From Thioalkalicoccus limnaeus (lineage in GTDB: Bacteria > Pseudomonadota > Gammaproteobacteria > Chromatiales > Chromatiaceae): a stretch of 64,000 bases of DNA. This document shows positions 26,079 to 35,064 of the stretch, piece after piece. A program made the position numbers and the translations under genes. Below the pieces are notes generated by a model. That model did not search any database and was not told where the DNA came from. It saw only the letters and a list, made by a program, of their open reading frames with translations. How positions within the stretch are numbered: the first letter of the stretch is position 1; each line of letters begins with the position of its first letter. The stretch lies in NCBI RefSeq assembly GCF_041197575.1, contig NZ_JBDKXB010000004.1, positions 211,223 to 275,222 of the forward strand, in the 5' to 3' direction.

Positions 26079-28072
26079 GACTCACCTCCGCCCTCGGAAT
26101 CACGCCAGTAGGTGAAGCCCGCAAGGCTGGTCTCGAAATGCGGCGGGATATCCGGCTTGAACTGATCGCAGCGCTGATCGATGTGCACGGCGTCGATCGC
26201 CGCGGCCAAGAGTGCGGCTGTTGGGGTCAGTTCGTTGCCATTGAATCGGAGGCAGGAGGGGGCCATGGTCCGCAAGAGGCTGACCCAGCCTTGCTCCATC
26301 GCCTGCTGGAGACACAGCTCCTGGTGCATCTGGCGGCAGACCTCGCGGTGCTCGATCAGTGTCGTCAATGCCTGTGGCGGAACGACGGCGATGTGTTCGA
26401 TGTCGAGGTTCGGATCGCTGCCTATCATTGCGGATATCACTTCACGTACCTCCTGTCCGAGGTCCTTGAAGCTAATGCATTCGTAGCCGGTGATAGGCGC
26501 TGGCTGCGACTGGATCTTGAATGCGTCGAGCTTCCATGGTCTCGTCAATGGCGGGGTACCGTTGTTGCAAACGGGGTGATCGCCTTTCCACCAAAGCAGG
26601 TCGCGGATATTCCGGAGCGACACATCGAGCGCCGATGCAGGTGTAACACACGTCAGCCCTTCGCAGGTGGCCACAAGGGCGGTATTGTTTACGTCCGATG
26701 CCGGCGGGCAGACCGCCTTGCGTTTCCCGCCCAGCCAATCCTCGTTCTCATCGATCAGCAGATCGATCAATACCCCATAGGCCGCCGCTCGCTGCTCGGG
26801 CTCTTGGGTGTTGGTGGAGCCCAGCGCATAGAGATCGATCGCGCGATCCACGTCATAGAGGATCTTGTCGAGCATGATCTGACACCTGACCTGCTCGGTC
26901 GAGCAATTGCAACCCAGATAGCAGTCCAATTCATTAGCGAGGCGCCCGCGTTCGAGAACGAGTTCGATCAGTCGGGCCGTGGGCGCGTCTGGTCCACTCA
27001 TGCCGTAGAGGCCGTAGAACACGATCGGTGGGCGGGCGATGTAGAGTAGGCGTGCACCGCTGCTGCCGTGCTCGAAGGCATCCAGGAACAGCTGGATCGC
27101 GCTGAGGTAAGCGGCGAGCGGTGGCGACTCGGGGTCCACCAACCGGGCGGCCAGCATGATCAGGCGTCGGAAACGCTCCAACAGGATGTGGGACATGGAG
27201 CCGAGGGCACGGAGGTCCTCGCCTGTCCCGGCGGTCGACCAATGCAGCAGTTGGTCCAGCGCTCGCGCGACATAAGTCTCTTCGAACAGTGTGCGCAGAT
27301 CGGAGTGGCCGCTTACCTCGAGACGTTGCACGAACTGGCGATAGGCGACCAGGCCGCGTGGCCAATCGTTCGGTCCGTAGCTCTCCTGGCTTGTCCCGAT
27401 CAGATTGCGCAGCGCATAGATGACCGCGTCGCGTCGCCCCTGCAACTCGCTGGCCGGTGCCTGCAGCAGGAAGCGTGCGCCCCCCTGGCCGGTGTTGGCG
27501 ATGGCGTCGCCGAGCAGGACCAGGATCATCGCCGAGACCTCGTCGAGACTCTTGGCCAGGTGGCGATAGGACGGGCTGAGGTTCGGTGTCAGGGCGCCGA
27601 CGTAACGAGCCAAACGGGCATAGCCGCAGAGCATCCGGCGCGCGGACATGGCCGCATCGCGCTGCCGGGGGTCCATGCCGAAACGGGCCGCCGCGGTGCC
27701 CTCGGCGACGACTTGATGAATAGACGTGGACCAGCCGTGCAGCTCCGCGCGGATGTCTTTGAGCGAGGCGTTTGCCATCAGCGCCTGGAGGTCGCGATCC
27801 ACGTCGTCCTTCGCCTGCCTCAATTCCAGGTCAGAGGAACCGATGCCCGGGTCGCTGATCGCGATCGGGCGCTGCGGTACGAAGGGCAGACCAGATCGCT
27901 CTTGCTCCAAGGCCTGGCGTTCGTCGACATACCGCTCCCGCAGCGCCTTGGAGATGGCCTCGGGGTCGCGTGGATCGCTGACCCGCAGGTGCCGGCGGAT
28001 CAGGTTGTCCAACGCGACGGCGGCCTGGGAGCGCTCGACGGGCAGCGGGCTGGTAGGGGTCTGTTGGCTCAT
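26075..28072 (-). CDS. Large uncharacterised protein in protease operon
   Basis: A 665-residue protein starting at the ATG at 28072, behind an AGGTGAG site. Residues 1-150 are charged and helical. The middle (about 150-400) is a helical repeat-like region with ARLARYVGALTPNLSP and LLERFRRLIMLAARL segments. A cysteine cluster follows (LGCNCSTEQVRC), then a C-terminal region with further cysteines (CPPAS, CEGLTC, CNNG, CRQMHQELC). No catalytic motif or known domain was found. The cysteine clusters could bind metal or form disulfides. Spacing of 16 bases to the metalloprotease-like gene upstream and overlap with the CBS gene downstream place it centrally in the operon. Confidence 0.7.
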   Translation of the reverse strand: MSQQTPTSPLPVERSQAAVALDNLIRRHLRVSDPRDPEAISKALRERYVDERQALEQERSGLPFVPQRPIAISDPGIGSSDLELRQAKDDVDRDLQALMANASLKDIRAELHGWSTSIHQVVAEGTAAARFGMDPRQRDAAMSARRMLCGYARLARYVGALTPNLSPSYRHLAKSLDEVSAMILVLLGDAIANTGQGGARFLLQAPASELQGRRDAVIYALRNLIGTSQESYGPNDWPRGLVAYRQFVQRLEVSGHSDLRTLFEETYVARALDQLLHWSTAGTGEDLRALGSMSHILLERFRRLIMLAARLVDPESPPLAAYLSAIQLFLDAFEHGSSGARLLYIARPPIVFYGLYGMSGPDAPTARLIELVLERGRLANELDCYLGCNCSTEQVRCQIMLDKILYDVDRAIDLYALGSTNTQEPEQRAAAYGVLIDLLIDENEDWLGGKRKAVCPPASDVNNTALVATCEGLTCVTPASALDVSLRNIRDLLWWKGDHPVCNNGTPPLTRPWKLDAFKIQSQPAPITGYECISFKDLGQEVREVISAMIGSDPNLDIEHIAVVPPQALTTLIEHREVCRQMHQELCLQQAMEQGWVSLLRTMAPSCLRFNGNELTPTAALLAAAIDAVHIDQRCDQFKPDIPPHFETSLAGFTYWRDSEGGGES

Positions 28073-28088
28073 GGTCTCACCTCGATGC

Positions 28089-29441
28089 TCAGGCGGCGAT
28101 GGCAAGTGGATTCTGGGTGGCGGCGCGCGGGGCCTTGGTCGGGTCGGCCAGATGCCGGATCACCAGGTCGGACAAGGGGCCAGCCGGGGCACCCAAGCCA
28201 AGCGCGTAACGGCTGGCACTGACCAGGAAGCGGGGCGGGAGGTCGGTTGGCACCTGGTTGTTGGCCAGCGACCGGGCCGCGGCGCGAATCGCGTGTTCGT
28301 CGGCCTGGCGGAATGGGATCACGTCGGCTAGGGCCCGTTGCGCCAGGCCTCGCCGGGTCTGAAAGGCGACCTCGTCGACCACGGCCGGGATCACGTCGCC
28401 GGCCGTCGCGAGCAGCACCGTCGGAATCCGGTGGTCACGCGGCAGGCGGTAAAGGGTACGCCAGACCTCTCTCACGCGCGCCGCTTCAGCGTCGAAGCCC
28501 ATCCGGGTCAGCATCTCGGCGAGGATCATCGCGCGCAAGTAACCGGTTGGATGAGCGCCGCCGGGTTGATAGGTCAGGGTGCGTTGAACCGGATGGGCAA
28601 GAAAGTCCAGCATGCCCCAGGCCGCCGCCGGCCCGCCGAGCAGCAAGGCGGCGAGATCGGCGAAGATCTCCTTGTGCCAGCGTCGATAGATGCTGCCGAC
28701 CAGGGCCGGCGCGCGCGATCGTGCCAGCCTGTGGACCACGGCGTCCTGGTTCTTTTGCCATAGACCCAAGTCGGCCTGCAGGTTGTGTGCGACCTCGTGC
28801 AGGAAGACCGCCTGCCAGGGGTTGTCGCGGTCCCACGGGATGCGGATCAGCGGGAACGGATTCGGTTCGCCGAGCAACCGCGACAGCGCAATCCCGCGGC
28901 GGGTCGTCGCCGGCGAGTAGCCGTGCTCCATATAGGTCAGCGGCTTCAGCATAGGCCCGCGAAACACCAACGGCGCGGCCTGGCGCACCGCGGCGTAGCA
29001 GTCCACGGCGATCGCGTCGTGTGCGGCCAAGGCGGGTGCGAAGGCCGATCCGCGCTGACTGAAGACCTCGAAGAACATACCGAAGGCTCGCCGGGCCCGG
29101 TCGATCTCACGCTCGACCAGGGCCAGATAGACCAGCACCCGGTCGGGCGTCGAGCGCCGCCAGTTGGCATCGAGGTACGTCAACCGGGCCGTCACATGCC
29201 GGTCGATGGCCCGCAGCCGTCGGTTGGCCGCCGCGAAATGGGCGGCCGAGGGCGCGTAGGGGCGATCCTGGGCCCTCAGCCCAACCCTGTGTGGCGTCAG
29301 CTTCGACAGGCGCCGGGCGCGGGCGACCAGCGTTCGGACCTTGTCGTGCAGGAAGGGTTGTACCATCGCCGGCATGACCATCACCAAGTGTCCAGTCAGA
29401 TGCACGTCGCGTTCAGGCCGAGCCCTGCTCACGCCCCGCAT
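28089..29441 (-). CDS. Putative HExxH zinc metalloprotease
   Basis: A 450-residue protein if started at the ATG at 29441; ATGs at 29381, 29375 or 29366 are also possible. VFLHEVAHNLQADLGLW contains an HExxH motif (His205, His209). About 33 residues later comes HKEIFADLAALLLGG, whose glutamate fits the third zinc ligand of a gluzincin-type protease. The N-terminal 150 residues are arginine-rich and helical. It has no signal peptide. The second metalloprotease-like gene of the operon encodes an unrelated sequence. Its natural substrate may be one of the two charged polypeptides encoded just upstream (inference). Confidence 0.72.
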   Translation of the reverse strand: MRGVSRARPERDVHLTGHLVMVMPAMVQPFLHDKVRTLVARARRLSKLTPHRVGLRAQDRPYAPSAAHFAAANRRLRAIDRHVTARLTYLDANWRRSTPDRVLVYLALVEREIDRARRAFGMFFEVFSQRGSAFAPALAAHDAIAVDCYAAVRQAAPLVFRGPMLKPLTYMEHGYSPATTRRGIALSRLLGEPNPFPLIRIPWDRDNPWQAVFLHEVAHNLQADLGLWQKNQDAVVHRLARSRAPALVGSIYRRWHKEIFADLAALLLGGPAAAWGMLDFLAHPVQRTLTYQPGGAHPTGYLRAMILAEMLTRMGFDAEAARVREVWRTLYRLPRDHRIPTVLLATAGDVIPAVVDEVAFQTRRGLAQRALADVIPFRQADEHAIRAAARSLANNQVPTDLPPRFLVSASRYALGLGAPAGPLSDLVIRHLADPTKAPRAATQNPLAIAA

Positions 29442-29445
29442 TGCC

Positions 29446-30177
29446 TCAGTTGAGCCGGGTTCGCTGCGCCAACCTGGGTGCCCGAGCGATCGCACGGCGC
29501 ACCTGCTGCGGGTTGCTCATGACCCGGGCGGTGTTTCGGGCAAGCTGCCGCACCGCCGCCCGTCCGCTGACCGGGCGACCCTGGGCCGCCTGTCGGGCGA
29601 TATCGGCCGCGGTGCGGCGCACGACGGCGCCGCTGGTTCGCAGCAGTTGCCGGGCCGTCGGATTGGCGTGGATCGCGCGCGCGGTGCCGGCGAGTCCCCG
29701 AATCAGGTGCGGAGCGACCCGCATCACGGCTCGACCGCCTTGTGGCAGCAGGCGCGCGGCCATCGGGACCAAAGCGCCTAGAAAGGCTTCGGCCTCGGCC
29801 TCGTCGTCGGCTTCGGCGGCGAAGGCGGCGAACTGGTCCATCTGATCCGGGAGGAGACCCGACACCCCACCGCCGACGGTGTTGCCGAGAATGCCACCGG
29901 CTACGGCACCCCCAGGGCCACCCAGCCCCGCGCCGATGGCGGCCCCAGCTGCTGTGCCGGTGCCCTGAATGGCTCCACGGGCGGCATTCAGTGCGACGCG
30001 CCGCTGCACGGAGCCTGGCCGGGTCAGCCAGCCCCAAGCGCGCCCAAGAAACTCGTCATCTTCGAAGCCGAACCCGTCGTCTTCGAAGTAGGTCCCCTCG
30101 CCGAAGGCGTCGAAATCCAGTCCAGCATCCCATTCATCGAACAGCTCGGCTTCGAATTCGTCATAAGGCTCGTACAT
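29446..30177 (-). CDS. Acidic-head, Gly-zipper, basic-tail polypeptide
   Basis: A 243-residue protein of striking composition. Residues 1-43 are rich in Asp/Glu/Phe/Tyr. A DDEFLGRAWGWL motif follows. Residues 65-108 are a glycine-rich zipper-like stretch (GAAIGAGLGGPGGAVAGGILG) that could insert into membranes or self-assemble. A short acidic EADDEAEAEAFLGAL block comes next, and the last 100 residues are Arg/Ala-rich (VRQLARNTARVMSNPQQVRRAI). The layout parallels the upstream gene, and the C-terminal blocks are alignable, so the two are paralogues. The family is unknown to me by function. Stop and next start are four bases apart. Confidence 0.7.
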   Translation of the reverse strand: MYEPYDEFEAELFDEWDAGLDFDAFGEGTYFEDDGFGFEDDEFLGRAWGWLTRPGSVQRRVALNAARGAIQGTGTAAGAAIGAGLGGPGGAVAGGILGNTVGGGVSGLLPDQMDQFAAFAAEADDEAEAEAFLGALVPMAARLLPQGGRAVMRVAPHLIRGLAGTARAIHANPTARQLLRTSGAVVRRTAADIARQAAQGRPVSGRAAVRQLARNTARVMSNPQQVRRAIARAPRLAQRTRLN

Positions 30178-30207
30178 GGTGCGTCTCCAGCCCTTGTGGA
30201 CGTTGGT

Positions 30208-31185
30208 TCAGGCTGCGGTGATGGTGATCCGCGCGGGCCCTTGGATCGTGAAGCTGCGCGGTCGTGTCGAGGTGGAGGAGCGTGTCGCCACCGCGACCCG
30301 CTGCCGGGCAGTGGGCGACGGGCGAGCGAGTTTGCGGGTCAGAGCCGGGCTGCGGGCCACCTTGGCCGTCGTGCGTCGCACCGCCTTGACCGCTGTCGCG
30401 GGTGGAGTCGCCCGTGCCGCGGCCGTGCGCGTGACGCTTCGGGCGATTTTCGGCATCGCACGAACGGCCGCTGGGCCGCGGTTGTTGGTCAGGGTGCGAG
30501 TGGCTCCAGCCATCTGCCTGACGACCTGTTTACGGGCCGACGGAGACAGCCGCGCACTTTGGGACTTGAGCACGGTCCGTGCAGTCAGGCCCGCCACGAT
30601 CGGCATGGCCCGAGGGTCACGGGCGGCCATCTCGGCGAACGCATCGAGTGCTTCTTCCTCTGTGGCCCCTTCGGCACGCAATTGCTGCACCAGATTCGCC
30701 CCGCGTCCCACCAGGCCCGCGACCCTTCCGACGGCCTGAGCGGCCGGGTGCGGTATGAGGCTCGCAACGCGCGAGACACCGCCGGCGATGCGGCCGATCG
30801 TCGGTGCGGCGCGGCGTATCCCCCGCACCGCGCGCCGCCCGACGCTGACCAGTCCGCGTGCCAATCGGCCTAGGAACTCATCGGCATCCTCAGCGCCGAG
30901 CGCATAGGCCATGACATTCTCGAGTGCCTCGTCGGCATCGGCGTAATCGTCCTCGTAGGCCTCGAAATCGAGGGAGTCGTCGGTCTCGAAATCGTCCATG
31001 GCTTCGATATCGAAGTAAGACTCGTCCTCGTAGGAATCCTCGCCGAAGGAATCGGCGAAATCGTCTTCGAAATCGCCTTCGAAGCCGTCCATGCCGAGTC
31101 CGTCGAGTTCGTCGCCGATCAACGCGGCCCCTTCGGCCTCCTCGGCTGTGAAGTCGTCATAAAGGTCCTCTTCGAATGCACCCAT
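30208..31185 (-). CDS. Acidic-head, basic-tail polypeptide, first gene of operon
   Basis: A 325-residue protein. Residues 1-90 are extremely acidic with regularly placed Phe/Tyr (FEGDFEDDFADSFGEDSYED). A DADEFLGRLARGL motif around residue 100, shared with the downstream paralogue, marks the switch to an arginine- and alanine-rich remainder ending in TITAA. A second acidic patch, GATEEEALDAFAEMAARDP, lies near residue 175. Such opposite-charge halves suggest electrostatic self-assembly or binding to nucleic acid or membrane. An AGGAGG site precedes the start. The 370 bases upstream (31186-31556) hold no gene and must contain the operon promoter. Confidence 0.7.
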   Translation of the reverse strand: MGAFEEDLYDDFTAEEAEGAALIGDELDGLGMDGFEGDFEDDFADSFGEDSYEDESYFDIEAMDDFETDDSLDFEAYEDDYADADEALENVMAYALGAEDADEFLGRLARGLVSVGRRAVRGIRRAAPTIGRIAGGVSRVASLIPHPAAQAVGRVAGLVGRGANLVQQLRAEGATEEEALDAFAEMAARDPRAMPIVAGLTARTVLKSQSARLSPSARKQVVRQMAGATRTLTNNRGPAAVRAMPKIARSVTRTAAARATPPATAVKAVRRTTAKVARSPALTRKLARPSPTARQRVAVATRSSTSTRPRSFTIQGPARITITAA

Positions 31186-31556
31186 GGCGCTGCCTCCTCA
31201 TCGAGGTTTCTCGGATATTCAGGAATCCTGGAAAGCCGAGCCCCGGATCGCGCGGGAAACGGCGCCAGCTTTCGACCGACGACAAGTCGTCGCGGAATAA
31301 GCTTGCGATCTGAACGCCGGCTGCGCTAGCGCACGATCCTGGGCGCACGGTCAGGGTCACGCGTTCGTGCTTAGGGATGTCCCGACCTCGGGTTAGCGGC
31401 GCGTTTGTAAAACGGGTTCTGGGGCCTCATCGTCAGGGGATGAGTTGGCGGATGGGTTCAAGGGTTCGCGCAAGCGTCAACTGGTATCGGATCGTCGTGG
31501 TCGAGGTGTCGCGCACTCGTGCGCCGCCGATACGACGCGGTTGAGGGTGTTGAACG

Positions 31557-32147
31557 ATGGGCAGACGCCGGGGTCGCTTTGGCGACGACCATGTCGATTG
31601 GCGCGGTCGGTTAGGGTTGAAGGGTCCAGTCTGGCGTTCGGGCAATGGGTCGACGTGGGTTGTGTTCGTTGCCCTGGCGCTGCTCGGTGGGTGCGCGAAA
31701 CCCTCCCTGGGGCCAGAGCGGGCGATGCCGGTGACCGCGCCGGTGGCGGCTCCAGTGGCACCCGTGGAGGACCCTCGCCTTCAGGCGCCGCCGGCCAAAG
31801 AACGGTCCTTGACGATCCTGCTGGATACCCAGCAGTTCGAGTACCGCGAGGACGGGCGCCTGTTCGCGCGCGGCGAGGTCTCGGCCGGTAAGGCCGAACA
31901 CCCGACCCCGCGTGGCCAGTTCCGGGTCCTGAGCAAGGATCGCTACAAGCGCTCGGGCAGCTACACCAATTACTTCAACAAGCCGACCCCGATGCCGTAC
32001 TCGTTGCAGTTTTACGGCCCTTACTATGTGCACGAGGGTTGGCTACCGGGCCACCCGGCCTCGCGCGGCTGCGTGCGTCTGCATTACGAGGATGCGCGGC
32101 TGTTGTTCGAACGGATGCGGGTCGGAGACCGCATCGTCATCCGATGA
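31557..32147 (+). CDS. L,D-transpeptidase (YkuD) lipoprotein
   Basis: A 196-residue protein. After a basic leader comes a hydrophobic stretch ending LLGGC, a lipobox. A proline/alanine-rich linker of about 25 residues follows, then a YkuD catalytic domain with the motif HPASRGCVRL, which supplies the nucleophilic cysteine and the histidine. Family members form 3-3 crosslinks in peptidoglycan or attach lipoproteins to it. The lipobox start at 31557 is accepted, although its 30-residue basic lead is long and a start nearer the hydrophobic core is possible. Confidence 0.85.
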   Translation: MGRRRGRFGDDHVDWRGRLGLKGPVWRSGNGSTWVVFVALALLGGCAKPSLGPERAMPVTAPVAAPVAPVEDPRLQAPPAKERSLTILLDTQQFEYREDGRLFARGEVSAGKAEHPTPRGQFRVLSKDRYKRSGSYTNYFNKPTPMPYSLQFYGPYYVHEGWLPGHPASRGCVRLHYEDARLLFERMRVGDRIVIR

Positions 32148-32332
32148 ACGCGCACGAACCGGGGGCGGTCGTCGGGTGGGGTCGACGACATGGATCCACG
32201 GGAGCCGCCGAGCGACAATGCGCTGCGGCGGGAAATCACAGCGACACGACACGCGGCTCAATCGATAATAGACGATGCGCGATCGGTTGATCGCAGGTCT
32301 TCCCGCCCGTGCCGGATGCAGGATTCGCGGTC

Positions 32333-33049
32333 ATGAGCAAACAGCTTGCACGGTGGTTGTCTCTCGGAGCGCTGGTCGTTGCCGTGGGCGTAGCGTTCCT
32401 CTATCGCGAGCAGCTCGATCCCGCGGCCATCCAAGCCTGGGTCGCCTCGGCCGGGCCGGCCGGACCCTTGGCCTTCATCCTGGTCTACGCCCTCGCCGCC
32501 GTGCTCTTTCTTCCCGGCTCGGTCCTGACACTGGCGGGTGGCGCCTTGTTCGGCCCGCTTTGGGGCACCCTCTTCAATCTGACCGGTGCCACACTCGGCG
32601 CGGCGCTTGCGTTTCTCTTCTCGCGCCACTTGGCGGCCGGGTGGGTCCGCCGGCGCCTTGGAGCACGCGCCAACCGCCTGATCGAAGGCGTCGAGGCCGA
32701 AGGCTGGCGATTCGTCGCCTTCACCCGTCTGGTGCCGCTTTTCCCATTCAACCTGCTCAACTACGCGCTGGGGCTGACCCGTATCCCCTTCCAACACTAT
32801 GTCCTCGCGACCGCCGTCTGCATCCTGCCCGCGGCGTTGGCCTTCACCTGGCTCGGCTATGCGGGCCGCGAGGCGCTAGCTGGTGGCGAAGGGCTGATCC
32901 GAACCGGCCTGATCGCGCTCGCGCTGATCGCGGTCGTCGTCTTCCTGCCGCGTCTGGTCATCCGGCTGCGGGGCCGGGCGATGCCGAACAACCCCCCGAC
33001 CGAGGAGACGTCCGGCTCCTCGGGGAGGTCCATGTCTCGACGAGGGTAG
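32333..33049 (+). CDS. TVP38/TMEM64 (DedA-superfamily) membrane protein
   Basis: A 238-residue membrane protein from the ATG at 32333; an in-frame ATG at 32309 adds eight residues. It has about five hydrophobic segments with the VTT/SNARE-associated signature: VLFLPGSVLTLAGGALFGPLWGT, then FSRHLAAGWVRRRLG, and FVAFTRLVPLFPFNLLNYALGLT. Relatives act as lipid scramblases or transporters. It is commonly found near mercury or redox genes elsewhere but has no such neighbour here. Confidence 0.88.
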   Translation: MSKQLARWLSLGALVVAVGVAFLYREQLDPAAIQAWVASAGPAGPLAFILVYALAAVLFLPGSVLTLAGGALFGPLWGTLFNLTGATLGAALAFLFSRHLAAGWVRRRLGARANRLIEGVEAEGWRFVAFTRLVPLFPFNLLNYALGLTRIPFQHYVLATAVCILPAALAFTWLGYAGREALAGGEGLIRTGLIALALIAVVVFLPRLVIRLRGRAMPNNPPTEETSGSSGRSMSRRG

Positions 33050-33192
33050 AACATCATCCCGGCTTCCGTTTCCGGCTTCCGTTTATCCTCGCCGACCCGC
33101 CCCTCGGTCGGATCCTCATGAGAGATTCGCGCGATGCTGGTGCGGAGGTTTCCGGAGTGACCGGTCCGATCGCCGGTGGCCGGCTAAACGGA

Positions 33193-33345
33193 TCAGCCGC
33201 CCCATCCCTGCCGCATCAGGTTCTCTACATCGCGCCGCGCGAGGACGGTGGCGCAGTCGCGCCAGGCGTCATCACTGGGCCGGATGCTGTCGTTGTAGCG
33301 CAGGTCGAAGCCGGCCGCCCGACCCGCTCGCTGCCAGGCGGGCAC
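33193..33345 (-). CDS. Possible 50-residue protein downstream of hcp
   Basis: A GTG-initiated frame 15 bases after the hcp stop codon encodes VPAWQRAGRAAGFDLRYND...ARRDVENLMRQGWGG. Composition is protein-like, with aromatic and charged residues well mixed. It is in the same frame as hcp, separated by a single stop plus four codons, so it might also be a remnant of an older extension. No clear ribosome site and no recognised family. Confidence 0.35.
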   Translation of the reverse strand: MPAWQRAGRAAGFDLRYNDSIRPSDDAWRDCATVLARRDVENLMRQGWGG

Positions 33346-33360
33346 GCGGCGGAGCGACGC

Positions 33361-34989
33361 TCAGGCCCCCGCCATCATGGCTTGCACGTCCGTCTCGACC
33401 TCGTCGATCGGCTTGATGTCGAATGCCTCGATCAGCACCTTGGCGACGTTCGGTGATAGGAAGGCCGGCAGGGTCGGGCCGAGGCGGATGTGCTTGACGC
33501 CCAGATGCAGCAGCGCCAGCAGCACGATGATCGCCTTCTGCTCGTACCAGGCGATGTCGTAGGAGATCGGCAGCTCGTTGATGTCGTCGACGCCGAAGAC
33601 CTCCTTGAGTTTGAGCGCGATGTAGGCCAGCGAATAGGAGTCGTTGCACTGCCCGGCGTCGAGCAGGCGGGGAATGCCGCCGATGTCGCCGAGATCGAGC
33701 TTGTTGAAGCGATATTTGGCGCAGCCGGCGGTCAGGATCACCGCGTCCTGGGGCAGGGCCTGAGCGACGTCGGTGTAGTAGGAGCGCTGCTTGTGGCGCC
33801 CGTCGCAACCGCCCATGACAATGAAGCGCTTGATCGCGCCGGTCTTGACGGCCGCGACGACCTGCTCGGCCAGGGCCATCACCTGGGCGTGGGCGAAGCC
33901 GCCGACGATCTCGCCGCGTTCGAGCTCGGTCGGTGGTGCGCAGGTCTTGGCCAGCTCGATCAGCGCCGAGAAATCTTTCGCGCCGCCGGCAGGACGGTCG
34001 GCGATGTGTCGGGCGCCCGGCCAGCCGGCCTGGCCGGTCGTGAAGAGGCGGTCGCGATAGGCGTCCTTGACCGGTGTGATGCAGTTGGTGGTCATCAGGA
34101 TGGGGCCGTTGAAGGCGGCGAACTCCTTGTCCTGCTGCCACCAGGCGTTGCCGTAGTTGCCGACGAAGTGCGGATATCTCTTGAAGGCCGGGTAGTAGTG
34201 CGCCGGCAGCATCTCGCTGTGCGTATAGACATCGACCCCGGTGCCCTGGGTCTGCTCGAGCAGCTCTGCGATGTCCTTCAGGTCGTGCCCGGAGATGAGA
34301 ATCCCCGGGTTGCCGCGCACGCCGATGTTGACCTTGGTGATCTCGGGATGGCCGTAGGCACGGGTGTTGGCCTCGTCGAGCAGGGCCATGGCCGTGACGC
34401 CGACGGCACCGCACTCTTGCACCAGCGCGAGCAGCGCCTCGACGCTCAGGTCGCGCGTGGTGGCGGCCAGCGCCGCGATCATGAAGTCGTAGATGTCGGG
34501 CCTTTCGCAGCCGAGGATCGCGGCGTGGTCGGTGTAGGCCGCCATGCCCTTGAGCCCGTAGATCAGCAACTCGCGCAGCGAGCGGATGTCTTCATCGGCC
34601 TGCGCCAGCACGCCCACGACCATGCCCTTGGCGTCGTACTCGGCCGGCGTGCCGGTCCAGTTGACGGCGTCCAGATGGCTCGCGTAGCCGATCTGTGCCT
34701 TGAGCTCGTCGCGGCGCGCGATTGCGGCCTGGATCCGCGCCTCGAGCCGCGCGTCATCGAAATTGGCGTTGGTGATCGTGAGGAAGAGCGCCTCCGTGAT
34801 GAAGCGTCCCGCGCCCTTGTCGGGCTGGCCGCGCTTGCCGGCCTGTTCGGCGACCACCGCGAACCCCTTGAGCAGATGGACCAGGAGATCCTGGAGGTGG
34901 GCGGTCCTGGAGTGCTTGCCGCAGATCCCCGTGGTGGTGCAACCGTACCCCTTGGATGCCTCTTCGCATTGGAAACAGAACATGCTCAT
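33361..34989 (-). CDS. hcp: Hybrid-cluster protein (hydroxylamine/NO reductase), class I
   Basis: A 542-residue Fe-S enzyme. The N-terminal cluster motif is C-x2-C-x8-C-x5-C (CFQCEE...GC...GICGK), the class I arrangement of strict anaerobes such as Desulfovibrio, not the wider spacing of E. coli. Hybrid-cluster ligands are visible: THSEM, a cysteine in LTAGCAKYRFN, and LDAGQCND. Hcp reduces NO or hydroxylamine and is implicated in nitrosative-stress defence and S-nitrosylation. Of three clustered ATGs (35004, 34989, 34983) the middle is chosen; none has a strong ribosome site. No hcr reductase gene follows. An FNR/DNR-type site lies upstream. Confidence 0.93.
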   Translation of the reverse strand: MSMFCFQCEEASKGYGCTTTGICGKHSRTAHLQDLLVHLLKGFAVVAEQAGKRGQPDKGAGRFITEALFLTITNANFDDARLEARIQAAIARRDELKAQIGYASHLDAVNWTGTPAEYDAKGMVVGVLAQADEDIRSLRELLIYGLKGMAAYTDHAAILGCERPDIYDFMIAALAATTRDLSVEALLALVQECGAVGVTAMALLDEANTRAYGHPEITKVNIGVRGNPGILISGHDLKDIAELLEQTQGTGVDVYTHSEMLPAHYYPAFKRYPHFVGNYGNAWWQQDKEFAAFNGPILMTTNCITPVKDAYRDRLFTTGQAGWPGARHIADRPAGGAKDFSALIELAKTCAPPTELERGEIVGGFAHAQVMALAEQVVAAVKTGAIKRFIVMGGCDGRHKQRSYYTDVAQALPQDAVILTAGCAKYRFNKLDLGDIGGIPRLLDAGQCNDSYSLAYIALKLKEVFGVDDINELPISYDIAWYEQKAIIVLLALLHLGVKHIRLGPTLPAFLSPNVAKVLIEAFDIKPIDEVETDVQAMMAGA

Positions 34990-35064
34990 CGGAAACTCGC
35001 TCATCGTTGGTCGGAGGAAGGACGTCGATGGCAACCAGCCTGCCAGCTTGTTCAACAAAGCGAC

